Assembly (NCBI GenBank): GCA_964655065.1
Contig: CAZZLC010000005.1
Span: forward strand, 1-64,000
Source of the DNA: DRPG01 sp964655065
GTDB lineage: Bacteria > Myxococcota_A > UBA796 > GCA-2862545
Length of the DNA: 64,000 nt
Direction of reading: 5' to 3'
The notes under the pieces were generated by a model. The model saw only the letters and a program-made list of their open reading frames with translations. It was not told the DNA's origin and did no database searches. Positions 1 to 9,349 of this stretch are shown here, in pieces. Both the position numbers and the translations under genes were made by a program. Numbering within the stretch: position 1 is the stretch's first letter; each line of letters opens with the position of its first letter.

Positions 1-566
1 AGCGGCTCGCCGTGGGCGCTCACCCGCGCAGCGACCTCGATGGTGGGCGCGGGGTCGTCGGGAAGGCGAGGCACGGTCACGCGGAGCGGTTCGAGCGCCC
101 GGCGGGTGGCGCGCCGCGCGAAGGCCACCAGGAAGACCAGCTCGGCGAGACCGAGCGTCAGCGGAACGTCGGGCCGGTGCTTGCACCGGTAGCGGATGAG
201 GGTCTCCTCGGCGCCGACGTCGACGTCGAGGCTGAATGGACCGACGAGCCGCTTGAACTGGCCGAGCCGGGTGGCGGCGGTGTTCATGTCGGGAGAGCAG
301 ATGGCGGCAAACAGCGCAGGGTCGAACAGCTCGACCGACACGATGGTTCCCGCCTTCAGGGCGATGGTCGGGTCGCCAGACTCCGCGTCGACCGCGTCGT
401 GCAGAGCGTAGAAGTCGTCGAGGGAGATGGTGGAACCCTCACCGTCGAGCAGGGTGGCCGGAAGCCCGGCTCGGCGCAAGACGGCTTGCTCGTCGAGGCC
501 GAGATCGCGGAGCAGCAGGCGCCAACCGCCTCCCACGTGGACGAGCTTTCGCCGGCCGTTCGACAT
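1..566 (-). CDS. AraC-family transcriptional regulator, N-terminal part (runs off the window)
   Basis: Reading the minus strand from the ATG at 566 gives 188 codons with no stop before the window edge, so the gene is cut. A purine-rich ribosome site (GAGGAGG) lies just upstream of the ATG. The visible part resembles the arabinose-binding-like N-terminal sensor domain of OruR/ArgR-type AraC regulators: an early GWRLLLRDLGLDE stretch, then a segment ending RYRCKHRPDVPLTLGLAELVF, where a Leu-rich stretch precedes the linker. The C-terminal double helix-turn-helix that would prove the family lies beyond base 1. The family call therefore rests on the sensor half only. Its target is unknown; the divergent gene at 786 is a possible but unsupported target. 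Confidence 0.7.
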   Translation of the reverse strand, partial: MSNGRRKLVHVGGGWRLLLRDLGLDEQAVLRRAGLPATLLDGEGSTISLDDFYALHDAVDAESGDPTIALKAGTIVSVELFDPALFAAICSPDMNTAATRLGQFKRLVGPFSLDVDVGAEETLIRYRCKHRPDVPLTLGLAELVFLVAFARRATRRALEPLRVTVPRLPDDPAPTIEVAARVSAHGEP

Positions 567-785
567 CGGGCCTCCTCTCGCCCCACCGTATGGGCCGGCT
601 CGGAGGCTCGCACCCGCCGGACGTGCCAAACGCCTCGCCCTACGTGCCACCCAGCCATCGGGGTGCACGGGGCCAGCGCGGGCGACAACCCGAGCCGGTG
701 CACCGGGTTGCGGGGTCCCCGATGGTGGACCATGGCCTGCAATAGGACGGCTCAGTCGCCGTAGGGGCGGCAACGGGAGGCCCCG

Positions 786-1352
786 GTGATTCGATACCAG
801 CAGCTCGAGGGGGGCGGGTTCCGCGCCTGGATTCCCCTCCGGGCCGACGGATGGCTCGCGAGCTTGCCGATCCCCGACAACGACACCGGCGGACGTCGCA
901 CGGCTCCGGCGTTCGCGGTGACGGGTCCGATCGGCATGCTGATGTTCGCGCTCGGCTCGGCAGCGGTGGTGGCGCTGATCGTCGATCCGTGCTTCGGTCG
1001 CGGCCCCTGGTGCACGTCCGCCGCGGATCTGGGGACCTCCGATCTGCTCGGGACGGGGGTCGAGCTCTTCTTCGTCCTCGGCATTCCGCTGGTGGCCGAG
1101 CTCGAGTACCGGGTGGCCCGCGCCCGCCGGCAGACGTCGCTGCAGCTGGCGGTGACGCCCGAGCTCGTGGCGGCGGTGCACGGCCCGACGGTGGACTTCC
1201 GGGCTCCGCTCCACGATGTCGAGGTCTACCACAACGGAGTGGAGCTGGTCCTCTTCCAGACGAGCACCGGGCAGCGGGTTCGGTTCACCACCGAGTGCGC
1301 ACCAGCGGCGCTCGACAAGCTCGGCCGCGCGGTTGCCGAGGTCCGCAGTTGA
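786..1352 (+). CDS. Small membrane protein of unknown function
   Basis: 188 residues from a GTG start preceded by a GGGAGG ribosome site about 8 bases upstream. Two hydrophobic segments are visible, about residues 42-68 and 86-106, with a short loop holding two cysteines between them. The C-terminal ~80 residues are soluble and beta-rich in appearance (HDVEVYHNGVELVLF then QRVRFTTE), which looks like a small membrane-anchored PH-like or similar beta domain, but I do not recognise the family. It lies 20 bases before another small membrane protein on the same strand, so the two are probably co-transcribed. No function can be assigned. Confidence 0.75.
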   Translation: MIRYQQLEGGGFRAWIPLRADGWLASLPIPDNDTGGRRTAPAFAVTGPIGMLMFALGSAAVVALIVDPCFGRGPWCTSAADLGTSDLLGTGVELFFVLGIPLVAELEYRVARARRQTSLQLAVTPELVAAVHGPTVDFRAPLHDVEVYHNGVELVLFQTSTGQRVRFTTECAPAALDKLGRAVAEVRS

Positions 1353-1372
1353 TCACGAGAGGGAGGTCGTAG

Positions 1373-2083
1373 GTGGACGGACTGGAGATCTTGAGTACGA
1401 TCTTTGCGGCCATCGTGGTCTTCTCGGTCCTGCTCGTCGTGTTCTGGGTGCTCGGCTTCTCGGGGCTGGCATCGCGTAGTCCGTGGGGGCTCCGGCTGGT
1501 CTTCGTGGTGCTGGCGACGGCTCCGTGGTGGGGGAACCTGCCCGCCACCTGGCAGCACGACCGACAACAGCGACAGCGAGCCGCCGAGGTGGCCTCGCTG
1601 CCCCGGGTCCCGCCGCCCGTGATTCCCGAGACGCTGCTCGCCTTCCAGTTCCTCAACGAGCGGGCCATCGCCCGGCTGCTGGACGAGCGCCCCCTCGACC
1701 GCGTCCTCGTGGCCCAGGTCTCGCCGGACTCCGACCCGGTGAAGCTCCAGGCGTGGACACGGTCGCCAGAGGGAGCGCTCGAGGTCGAGAAGCGGGAGGT
1801 CCCCGCCGCTGACCTGCCCGAGCCCCGCTGGGTCCTGCTCGAGGGTCGCGACACCCACCACTGGGAGGGAACCGTCCTCTGGTACCGCGGAAATCTCGAG
1901 CTTCGGCTCGTCGACGGCGAGGCGGACGTGCTCGTCGACTACTGGGAGGACTACTACTCGCGAAAGCCGTGGTCGCTCCTCTGCCCAGCCGTCCTCCCCT
2001 GGTGCTGGAGCGCCACCCACGGGGCCGAGCGCACGCGGTCGACCCTGGACTTCTTGCTCGACGGGATTCCCTCGGGTGCTTGA
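1373..2083 (+). CDS. Membrane protein of unknown function
   Basis: 236 residues from a GTG start with GGGAGG upstream. One or two membrane helices occupy about residues 5-60, including an APWWGNLPATW stretch; the rest is soluble. The remainder contains acidic and aromatic runs (DYWEDYYSRKPWS) and two cysteines near the end (LLCPAVLPWCW). No family recognised. The close spacing to the preceding gene (20 bases) and to the following one (44 bases, same strand) suggests a transcription unit of small envelope proteins leading into the spermidine-synthase-like gene. Coding is supported by consistent codon use and the good ribosome site. Confidence 0.7.
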   Translation: MDGLEILSTIFAAIVVFSVLLVVFWVLGFSGLASRSPWGLRLVFVVLATAPWWGNLPATWQHDRQQRQRAAEVASLPRVPPPVIPETLLAFQFLNERAIARLLDERPLDRVLVAQVSPDSDPVKLQAWTRSPEGALEVEKREVPAADLPEPRWVLLEGRDTHHWEGTVLWYRGNLELRLVDGEADVLVDYWEDYYSRKPWSLLCPAVLPWCWSATHGAERTRSTLDFLLDGIPSGA

Positions 2084-2127
2084 TGGCCCCCGTCGCGCGG
2101 ATACGCTGACCCGGTCGAGGGAGGCGC

Positions 2128-4653
2128 GTGAACGGGTCATCTTCAGTGGGTCGGCCGTCCGACCTCGCCATCTTGCACGTCCTGTTCTTCTGCTCCGGAG
2201 TGGGCGCGCTGACGTGCGAGGTCGTCTGGTTCAAGCAGCTCGGGTTCGTCCTCGGTAGCTCGACGTTCGCTGCGTCGGTCGTCGTGGCCTGCTTCTTCGG
2301 CGGACTGTCGCTCGGGAGCACCCTGTTCGGACAGCTCGCGGATCGGGTCGTCCGGCCACTTCGCACCTACGCGTTGCTCGAGCTCGCCCTCGCGGCGACG
2401 GCGCTCGCGACCACCTTCGTGCTGAGCTCCTGGACGCAGTGGATCGGCGTGGTGACGCCCTACCTCTCGCTCGAGGCGGCCCGGCCCGTCGAGGTGCTCC
2501 TCGCCATGGGGATCCTGCTTCCGCCCACCGTGCTGATGGGGGCGACGCTCCCCGTGCTCTCCCGCCACGTCGTGCGGCGTCACGGCGACCTCGCGGAGCG
2601 TGTGGGCTGGCTGTACGCCGTCAACACGCTCGGGGCGGCGGTCGGCTGCGCGGCCGTCGGCTGGGTGGGGATCGGGGCCCTCGGGGTGTTCGGAGCGGCG
2701 GCGGCGGGGTCGGCGCTCTATGCCGCGGTCGGCGTGGCGGCCCTCGGCTTGTCGGTGCGGGTTCCGCCGCTCGCCCAGGTCGCCACCGACGACGAACCAG
2801 CCCCGACCGCCTCCGGGCCGGTGCCGCTCGCGTGGGTGGCGCTGTTCGGCGGCTCCGGGTTCGTCGCGATCGCCTACGAGCTGCTCTGGTTCCGGATGCT
2901 CCGGTTCTTCGCCGCCCACACGGTCTACACGTTCTCGGTGTTCCTCACGGTGTACCTGCTCGGGCTGGTGGTCGGCGCCGCGATCTGTGCGAGGTACCTC
3001 GCTCCCCACAAGCGCGAGCTGGGCACCTTCTTCGCCCGCCTCCAGCTCGCCATCGGCGTCGCCGGGCTCGTCTCTTTCGCCATTCTCGGGGTCGGGCGAC
3101 CGATCGTGTGGATGTTCGGGGCGTCCGACCCGACGTGGTTCACGCTGGTCGCGCTCGCCGTGGCGGTCCTCGGGCCCCCGACGGTGCTCCTGGGTTGCAC
3201 CTTTCCGCTCGCCTCGGAGCTCGCGGTGGAGTCCGTGCGCTCGGTCGGCTCCCGCATCGGCCTGTTGTACGGCGCGAACACGCTGGGCGGGGTCCTCGGT
3301 TCACTGGCGGCGGGCTTCGTTCTGCTCCCCTGGCTCGGAGCCCAGGGGTCCTTCCTGGTTCTCGTGGCCGCCAACTTCGGGCTGTTTGCCGTGATCTGGT
3401 CGCTCGACCCCCAGCTCCGCAGCCGAAGCGACGTGCGGCGCGAGGCCGGGCTGGCGCTGGCGGTGGTCGTCGTCGCCGCGTTCGCGCTCGGGCCCGACCA
3501 CCTGAAGCGCGCGCAGACCGCGTTCGCAGGTGGTGACGTGCTCGCGTTCCGCGAGACCGAGGACGCTGCCTTCGTGGTGATGAACTACGAGCTCCCCCAC
3601 ACGGTCCCTCATCGTCAGATCATCGTGAACGGTACGAGCTACGCCAACAATCGGCGCGATTTCCGCCGCTACATGGCGCTGCTCGCGCACCTGCCGGTCC
3701 TGGTGCACCCGGAGCCGCGGAGCGCGGTCGTGATCTGCATCGGGACGGGCACTACCATCGGTGCGGTCACCCAGCACCCCGGGCTCGAGCGCATCTACGC
3801 TGTCGACCTCATGCGCGACGTCTTCGAGCTCGCCCCGCACTTCGAGCCCGTGAACCACGGCTTTCTCGGCGATCCTCGTGTCGAGCCCGTCGTCGCGGAT
3901 GGTCGGCACTTCCTGCTCGTGCGCCAGGACGACTACGACGTGCTCACCTTCGAGCCGCCTCCGCCGCAGGAGGCAGGCGTCGTCAACCTCTACACCCGCG
4001 AGTTCTACGCGCTGGCCGATGCCCGGCTGGCCGACGACGGGGTCGTCGCGCAGTGGATCCCGCTCCACCAGGGCTATGTCGACCTCCAGAAGAGCTTGAT
4101 CCGCACCATGATGGAGCGCTTCGAGCACGTCTCGCTGTGGCTGCCCAACGGCGGCGAGGGCATCGCGCTCGCGAGCCACCAGCCCCTGCGGATCGACGTC
4201 GACCAGCTCGAGCGCGCTCTCGCGGAGCCCGCGCTCGCCGCGGACCTTGCCGAGGTGGGGATCGACCGTGCCGAGGACCTGCTCGCGACGTTCGTGGCCG
4301 CCGACGACGTACTCGAGGGCTGGCTCGGCGACGTGGACGTGCTCACCGACGATCGCCCGTTCATCGAGTACTTCGCCCTGTACGAGGCGGATCGGTTCCG
4401 ATACGCGTCGCTGGACGGCCACCGGGAGCCGGTCGAGCGGTACGTCGCAGGCGCTGTGGACCCGGCGCGTCTTGATCGGGCGCGGGCCCAGCTCGACGCG
4501 CTCTGGGCGGCCGAAGACGCGCAGACCGACGGCCTCTGGGACGACGCGGTGCGCCACGCGGAGGAAGCGCTGGCGTTCGAGCCAGACGATCGCTTCCTGC
4601 AGTTCGTGGCCGCCCAGATCCGGTGGCGGCGGGATCACCGGGCGGAGCTCTGA
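2128..4653 (+). CDS. Membrane-fused spermidine-synthase-like protein
   Basis: 841 residues from a GTG start with GGGAGGCGC just upstream. The first ~430 residues form two sets of hydrophobic helices with the repeated signature of this family (LTCEVVWFKQLG near residue 27, IAYELLWFRMLRFF near 250, and MGATLPVLSRHV / LGCTFPLASELA). From about residue 455 comes a spermidine/spermine-synthase-like Rossmann domain, with a glycine-rich nucleotide site (CIGTGTTIGA), an acidic residue after the second strand (IYAVDLM) and the family segment NLYTREFYALADARLADDG. The last ~70 residues look like a short helical, TPR-like tail. Fused MFS-type/spermidine-synthase proteins are widespread but mostly uncharacterised; polyamine synthesis itself is not proven for them. 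Substrate is therefore left open. Confidence 0.9.
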   Translation: MNGSSSVGRPSDLAILHVLFFCSGVGALTCEVVWFKQLGFVLGSSTFAASVVVACFFGGLSLGSTLFGQLADRVVRPLRTYALLELALAATALATTFVLSSWTQWIGVVTPYLSLEAARPVEVLLAMGILLPPTVLMGATLPVLSRHVVRRHGDLAERVGWLYAVNTLGAAVGCAAVGWVGIGALGVFGAAAAGSALYAAVGVAALGLSVRVPPLAQVATDDEPAPTASGPVPLAWVALFGGSGFVAIAYELLWFRMLRFFAAHTVYTFSVFLTVYLLGLVVGAAICARYLAPHKRELGTFFARLQLAIGVAGLVSFAILGVGRPIVWMFGASDPTWFTLVALAVAVLGPPTVLLGCTFPLASELAVESVRSVGSRIGLLYGANTLGGVLGSLAAGFVLLPWLGAQGSFLVLVAANFGLFAVIWSLDPQLRSRSDVRREAGLALAVVVVAAFALGPDHLKRAQTAFAGGDVLAFRETEDAAFVVMNYELPHTVPHRQIIVNGTSYANNRRDFRRYMALLAHLPVLVHPEPRSAVVICIGTGTTIGAVTQHPGLERIYAVDLMRDVFELAPHFEPVNHGFLGDPRVEPVVADGRHFLLVRQDDYDVLTFEPPPPQEAGVVNLYTREFYALADARLADDGVVAQWIPLHQGYVDLQKSLIRTMMERFEHVSLWLPNGGEGIALASHQPLRIDVDQLERALAEPALAADLAEVGIDRAEDLLATFVAADDVLEGWLGDVDVLTDDRPFIEYFALYEADRFRYASLDGHREPVERYVAGAVDPARLDRARAQLDALWAAEDAQTDGLWDDAVRHAEEALAFEPDDRFLQFVAAQIRWRRDHRAEL

Positions 4654-4742
4654 GGCTTCGTCCCCCGCGGACCTGCGCGAGCCCTTGGATGCGGCGGGAC
4701 GCGGCGCCCCGGGTCGTCGAGCAGGTCGAGCTCGGGGACCGG

Positions 4743-7700
4743 TCAGTGGCGCGGGGGCGTGAGCTCCAGCGCGGTCAGGTCGTCCCAGTCGAGCGACTGT
4801 TGCTCAAGCAGGGTCTCCGCCAGGCGGTCGAGCTTGGCGCGATGCTCGCGCAGGTCGGTCGCCGCCGCCTCCTCGGCCTCCTTGAGCCACACCCACACCC
4901 GCTCGGCGACCGCGTCGCTCCACTTCGCCCGCGCCTCGGGGGGCAGGGCGTCGACCCCCAGCGGACCGATCTTGGGGTCGAAGCCCCAGCGGGTGATGCT
5001 GTTCCAGGCGAGGTTCGTCGCGTGGGCGAGATCGCTCGAGACCCCGGTGGTCATCGCGTGCTCCCCGCCGATCAGCCGCTCCGCCTCGCGGCCCCCCAGC
5101 GCGACGACGAGCTCGCGGCGGACGTGGTCGGCGGACATCGCGTACACCCCCTCCTCGTGCTGCGGAGCGAGGTAGCCGAGCGCCCCCCGCTCGTTGGGCA
5201 CGATGGTCAGGTGGTCGATGGTCCGATCCGGGAAGCGGAGGAGGAAGCACAGCGCGTGGCCGGCCTCGTGGTAGGCGGTCATGCGCCGGTCGTCGGCGTC
5301 CACGATGGTGTCTTCGGCTTCGGCGCCGAAGCGGACCAGTCGCCGCGCGAAGTGCAGGTCGGCCTCGGTGATCGCGACCCGGTCCTCGCCCGCAGCGTGG
5401 TAGACGGCCTCCCGCACCATGCGGTCGAGCTCGGCGGGGCTCGCCCCGCCGGCGGCCTTCGCGAGCCGCTCCAGGTCGATGTCGCCCTCCGTGGGCAGCG
5501 TACCGAGGCGGGTCTCGAAGAACTCCTTGCGCGCGTTCAGGTTGGGGAGGTCCATGGGGATGACCTCGTCGAACCGGCCGGGCCGCACGAGAGCCGGGTC
5601 GAGCGCCTCGGGATGGTTCGTCGCGGCCAGCACGAGCCCGAGCTGCGCCCGGGGCCCGGCACCGTCGAGCTCGGCGAGCAGCTGGTTGAGCGCGCTGGTG
5701 TCGTGGGAGTTGCTGCTGGGACCCCGCCGAGCCGCGATGCCGTCGATCTCGTCGATGAACACGATGGCGGGTGCGTACTGGCGCGCCCTGGCGAACAGCT
5801 CGCGAATCCTCGCCTCCGACTCTCCGACCCACTTGCTCTTGAGCTCCCCCGCCGACAGCGCGAGGAACGGGAGGCCCGCTTCGCCAGCGAGCGCCCGGGC
5901 GAGCAGCGTCTTGCCGGTGCCCGGCGGGCCCGCGAGGAGCAGCCCGCGAGGCGGCGCCGTGCCGAACGCGGCGAGCTTGGCCGGGTCCTTGAGGCCGTCG
6001 AGCACCCCGGCGAGGCGGCGCTTGGCTCGCGACAGGCCGACGACGTCGGAGAACCGCGCCCCCGGGATGCCGCGGAACTGGATGGGCGATGCGGGGTCGG
6101 CCGCGCTGTAGGCCACGAGCGACCGCGGCGGACCCACCTCGGCGTGGATCACGCTCTCGTCGGCATCGTACTGATACGACACGTCCCAGCTCACGGTGCG
6201 GTGAGAGCGCCGCTCCTTGTCGAGGAGCTTGGCTGTCGCCAGCTCCTCGATGATCGAGCCGATGCGCGAACGGAAGTCGTCCAGGTCGCTCGGCCGCTCC
6301 GGTCGGCGGTTGCACGGCACGAACCCTCGGGCGCCCCCGCGGTCCATGACCGCCCGCAGGACCCGATCGAACGACTCACGGTCCTCGGGGTTCTCGCTGA
6401 ACAAGAACACGGGGAGATGCGCCGACGTGCTGCGCAGCTCCTCGAGGATCCGCAGCGCGGGCTCGACCTCGGCGCTGCCGAGCGGCACCCCCAGCGTCAG
6501 GTCCAGGAGCACCAGATCCGGATCGAAACGCCGAACCGCCTCGGCCACCTCGCTGTCGCGCCAGATGCGCCGGACCTTGACGCCAGGCTCCAGCGTCTCG
6601 AGGACCGGCGGCAGGTAGGTGTCCTCGTCGATGAGGAGCAGCCGGATCTCGGTCGGGCGGCGCTCCTCGAGGAACGCCTTTGCGTCGTCGCCGGGCTCGA
6701 CCGCGATGGTGAGGGTGTCGGTCGGCTGGGTCTGCAGCTCGTCGCGCAGGGCGCGGTAGGCTCGGCCGATGACGTCGATGCTCCAGGCCTCGCCGCGCGA
6801 GACCACCTTGCGGGCGTCGATCGCGGGCAACAAGCTCAGCAGGAACAAGAGCAAGACGTCGCGAGTGAGCGTGACCTCGGGCAGATCGATGCCCGACCGC
6901 TCGCGACCGCTCGCGACCTGGCGCTGCACGGCCCGCTCGAGCAGGGTGAGGTGGTGGCGGGTCTCCAGGCGGCGGAACACCACCGCGCCCCCCTTCGCGA
7001 GTCGACTCACGAACTCGGGAGCCAAGGCCGGCACGGTGGCCTCTTCGGCCCCCCGGCGCTTCGCGGAGCCCAGAATCTCGAAGACCATGCCCGGAGCGTG
7101 GTCGAGCGTGTGCAGAAAGCCGGACCGGTCGCTGTCGTCGAAGAACTCCCGGCCGAGGTTGCTCGTGAACACGAGCCAGGTCTGGCTGAAGTCGACCGGC
7201 TGGTCGAGGTGCTTGTCGACCACCTCACCCTTGTCCAGCACGGCGAGCAGCGACTGGATGACGTTGTCGTGCGCCTTCTCGATCTCGTCGAACAAGATGA
7301 CCGTGCGCGGGTTGGCATGGACGAACCCGGTGAGGGTGCCGGCCCGAGAGTCCCGGTAGAACGCTTCCATGCCGAAGAGCTGCTCGTGGTTCTGGTGGCC
7401 CGCGAACATCGACATGTCGAACCGACGGAACACGTAGGGACTGAACGTGCTCTGGGCGAGGTGCCGAGCGAAGGTCTCGGCGAGCAGCGTCTTGCCGACC
7501 CCGGGTGGCCCGAGGAAGGTGAAGATGCCGCGTGGGCCGCTCGGTGACGCGCCCAGGCTCGCCCGCAGGTAGGCGTCGCCGAGCATGGCGATGGCTGCCT
7601 CCTGACCCTCGACCTCTCGGGCGGCGGCCTCCATGAGCGCCTGCGCCTCCGACAGACGAGCCTCGAGCCCGCTGACCAGCAGGCCGCCCTGGTTGGCGGC

Positions 7701-8060
7701 GTGGAACGCCCCCGGTAGCCCCTCGCGGTGCTGGAGGAGCTGGCCGAGCAGCACGGCCGGGGCGAGATCTGCCGCCTTGCCGTGGGCGGCCTGGATGACC
7801 GGCTGCAGGTCCTCGCCCACCGGGATCGGGTCCTCGATGGGCTCGACGGCGGCAGCGGCCTCGCGGAGCGCCTCGAGCGCCTCGGGCCAGGTCGGCGAGC
7901 CGCCCACCGCGTCGCGCACGGCGCTGGCGACCGACTCGGTCTCGCGACACGCATAGACGCCGATCATCACGTCGTCGCAGGTGAGCACGTCCCGAGACTG
8001 GGCCCGCGACGAGCGCTTGGCCCAGGCCATGATCTCGACGGTGTCGGGGTGGACCGCCAT
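4743..8060 (-). CDS. Clp-type AAA+ / receiver-like / FtsH-type AAA+ M41 protease fusion
   Basis: 1105 residues. Residues 1 to ~140 resemble paired Clp-N repeats. A Clp/HSP100 D2-type AAA+ unit follows, with Walker A GPPGVGKT ending at T191 and Walker B FDEIEKA with D258-E259. Residues ~470-590 are a response-regulator-like fold (RLLLIDEDTY with acidic residues near 478; candidate phosphoacceptor D520 in LVLLDLTLG). Residues ~660-1105 are an FtsH-like AAA+ unit (GPPGTGKT with K717, FIDEIDGIAARRG, LVRPGRFDEV) followed by an M41 protease with zinc motif H931-E932-A-G-H935 and a probable third ligand in SSDLAHATNLA. Family knowledge predicts ATP-driven unfolding and zinc proteolysis. Unlike FtsH there are no N-terminal membrane helices, so it should be cytosolic. 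The ATG at 8060 overlaps the stop of the upstream gene (TGATG), implying coupled translation. I know no standard family with this order of parts. Confidence 0.92.
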   Translation of the reverse strand: MAVHPDTVEIMAWAKRSSRAQSRDVLTCDDVMIGVYACRETESVASAVRDAVGGSPTWPEALEALREAAAAVEPIEDPIPVGEDLQPVIQAAHGKAADLAPAVLLGQLLQHREGLPGAFHAANQGGLLVSGLEARLSEAQALMEAAAREVEGQEAAIAMLGDAYLRASLGASPSGPRGIFTFLGPPGVGKTLLAETFARHLAQSTFSPYVFRRFDMSMFAGHQNHEQLFGMEAFYRDSRAGTLTGFVHANPRTVILFDEIEKAHDNVIQSLLAVLDKGEVVDKHLDQPVDFSQTWLVFTSNLGREFFDDSDRSGFLHTLDHAPGMVFEILGSAKRRGAEEATVPALAPEFVSRLAKGGAVVFRRLETRHHLTLLERAVQRQVASGRERSGIDLPEVTLTRDVLLLFLLSLLPAIDARKVVSRGEAWSIDVIGRAYRALRDELQTQPTDTLTIAVEPGDDAKAFLEERRPTEIRLLLIDEDTYLPPVLETLEPGVKVRRIWRDSEVAEAVRRFDPDLVLLDLTLGVPLGSAEVEPALRILEELRSTSAHLPVFLFSENPEDRESFDRVLRAVMDRGGARGFVPCNRRPERPSDLDDFRSRIGSIIEELATAKLLDKERRSHRTVSWDVSYQYDADESVIHAEVGPPRSLVAYSAADPASPIQFRGIPGARFSDVVGLSRAKRRLAGVLDGLKDPAKLAAFGTAPPRGLLLAGPPGTGKTLLARALAGEAGLPFLALSAGELKSKWVGESEARIRELFARARQYAPAIVFIDEIDGIAARRGPSSNSHDTSALNQLLAELDGAGPRAQLGLVLAATNHPEALDPALVRPGRFDEVIPMDLPNLNARKEFFETRLGTLPTEGDIDLERLAKAAGGASPAELDRMVREAVYHAAGEDRVAITEADLHFARRLVRFGAEAEDTIVDADDRRMTAYHEAGHALCFLLRFPDRTIDHLTIVPNERGALGYLAPQHEEGVYAMSADHVRRELVVALGGREAERLIGGEHAMTTGVSSDLAHATNLAWNSITRWGFDPKIGPLGVDALPPEARAKWSDAVAERVWVWLKEAEEAAATDLREHRAKLDRLAETLLEQQSLDWDDLTALELTPPRH

Positions 8061-8611
8061 CAGAAGGCCGCCGGTGGCGCAGAGTCGTCGTCGCTCGGCT
8101 CGGGAACGCCCTTGAGCCGCGCGAGCAGCGTCTCGAGACGCTGGATCATCCTCTCCTTGGTGTCCGGGAACTCGACCGCGCCCTCGATGCGCGCCCGCTC
8201 GAGCACCGGGTGGTACTGCTCGACCAGCTGGACGATGCCCGCGATCGACCGGCCGAGCTGGTTCGTGGTGATCGTGCCGTCCTGCACGGGCCACTCGATG
8301 ATCGGTCGGACCTCGCCATCCGACTCGTCGTACTCGAACTGGATGAGCTTGGTTCGCCACTGCACCATGGCCGCCGCTCGCAGGAAGGCGTCGGCGTTGG
8401 GGCCGTGGATCTCGTAGGCGCGGGGCGCGAAGAGCTTGAAGTACTCGCCCTCCTCGGTGAGCTCCAGCACCAAGCGCAGCACGCTCGCCCCGTCGGGCGT
8501 CGTGTAGTACTCCGTCTCCATGCTGAAGAGGATGAAGTGCTCACGGGCATCGTAGTGCTGGATGCCCACTTCTCCGAGCAGCTGCTCCATTTGCGCAATC
8601 GTGACGGCCAC
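8060..8611 (-). CDS. YbjN-like small protein, coupled partner of the Clp-FtsH fusion
   Basis: 183 residues from a GTG at 8611, chosen because GGGAGGAG lies about 6 bases upstream; an ATG further upstream (8641) has no comparable site. The sequence, with FILFSMETEY, LRLVLELTEEGEYFKLFAPR and AMVQWRTKLIQFEYD, has the alternating pattern of YbjN/type III chaperone-like folds, and the C-terminal ~60 residues are helical (YHPVLERARIEG, ERMIQRLETLLARLKG). That fold call is an inference. Its stop overlaps the start of the protease gene, so the two proteins are probably made in a fixed ratio. A role as adaptor or substrate-recognition partner for the protease is plausible but unproven. Confidence 0.8.
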   Translation of the reverse strand: MAVTIAQMEQLLGEVGIQHYDAREHFILFSMETEYYTTPDGASVLRLVLELTEEGEYFKLFAPRAYEIHGPNADAFLRAAAMVQWRTKLIQFEYDESDGEVRPIIEWPVQDGTITTNQLGRSIAGIVQLVEQYHPVLERARIEGAVEFPDTKERMIQRLETLLARLKGVPEPSDDDSAPPAAF

Positions 8612-8711
8612 GGTCGCTCCTCCCGGTGATCGGCCTGGCACCTAATCCGCGGGAGGGCCAACCGCTGGCTCGTCGCGGGTCGTTGCCTGTCACGCGCCAT
8701 CTCGGCGAGCA

Positions 8712-9140
8712 CTACTCGTCGTCGACGTCGATCTCCATGCCCTCGACACCGTCGGGCTTGGGACGTCGACGGCGCGGGCTCGCGGTGGGGGCCGACCGGG
8801 GCTCCGCCACCTCGCTCGCGGGCGCGGCGCCCCCTCCGCTGGGGGCGTCGTCGGACGCCGTGGTGCTCCACCGGGCGAGGATCGCCGTCTTCTCTCGCTC
8901 GAGATGGGCCCGCTCCGCCATGCAGCGATCCGGGTCGTCGTGGCCGCCCGCGGCACAGTCGAGCTTGCCGAGCTCGGCCTCGATCTCGCCGAGTCGCACG
9001 TCGGCCTGCTGACACGCGGCGTCACCCGCCGCACAGCCGAGCCTCGTCTCGGGTCGGATCGTCCTTTCGGGCGCCTCCGCCGGCGCCTCCGAGCGGACCG
9101 GCTCGCTACAACCCCAAGTGAACACCAGCCACCACCACAC
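8712..9140 (-). CDS. Small lipoprotein of unknown function
   Basis: 142 residues from a GTG at 9140 that has CGGAGG five bases upstream; another in-frame GTG two codons earlier is less well placed. A short hydrophobic N-terminus ends in a lipobox-like FTWGC, so it is probably a lipoprotein. After a proline/alanine-rich spacer there is a cysteine-containing helical segment (RLGCAAGDAACQQADVR then EIEAELGKLDCAAGGHDD, DRCMAERAHLEREK) with four cysteines in a regular arrangement, likely two disulfides in a helical hairpin. The C-terminus is basic then acidic. No family recognised. Confidence 0.6.
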   Translation of the reverse strand: MWWWLVFTWGCSEPVRSEAPAEAPERTIRPETRLGCAAGDAACQQADVRLGEIEAELGKLDCAAGGHDDPDRCMAERAHLEREKTAILARWSTTASDDAPSGGGAAPASEVAEPRSAPTASPRRRRPKPDGVEGMEIDVDDE

Positions 9141-9349
9141 GAGCACCTCCGATGAGGGGCCTCCTATGCCGTCTCGGTCGCTGGTGGACGCTCGGCCATC
9201 CTCGTCTGCGAGGGGCCACGACCCAGGACCCGGCTCGCGTCCATCGCGGACGGTGACATCTGGGCAACCCCGTATCGAGGTCCGGGAATTGCAGAGGCCT
9301 ACGACAACTGGCATGCTGCGACGATGACCACCCGGATGATGGAGCGCCG

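Noticed and set aside
4623..7547. 974-codon open frame on the + strand
   Set aside because: Antisense shadow of the Clp-FtsH gene; the product is Arg/Asp/Glu-rich with no family motif.
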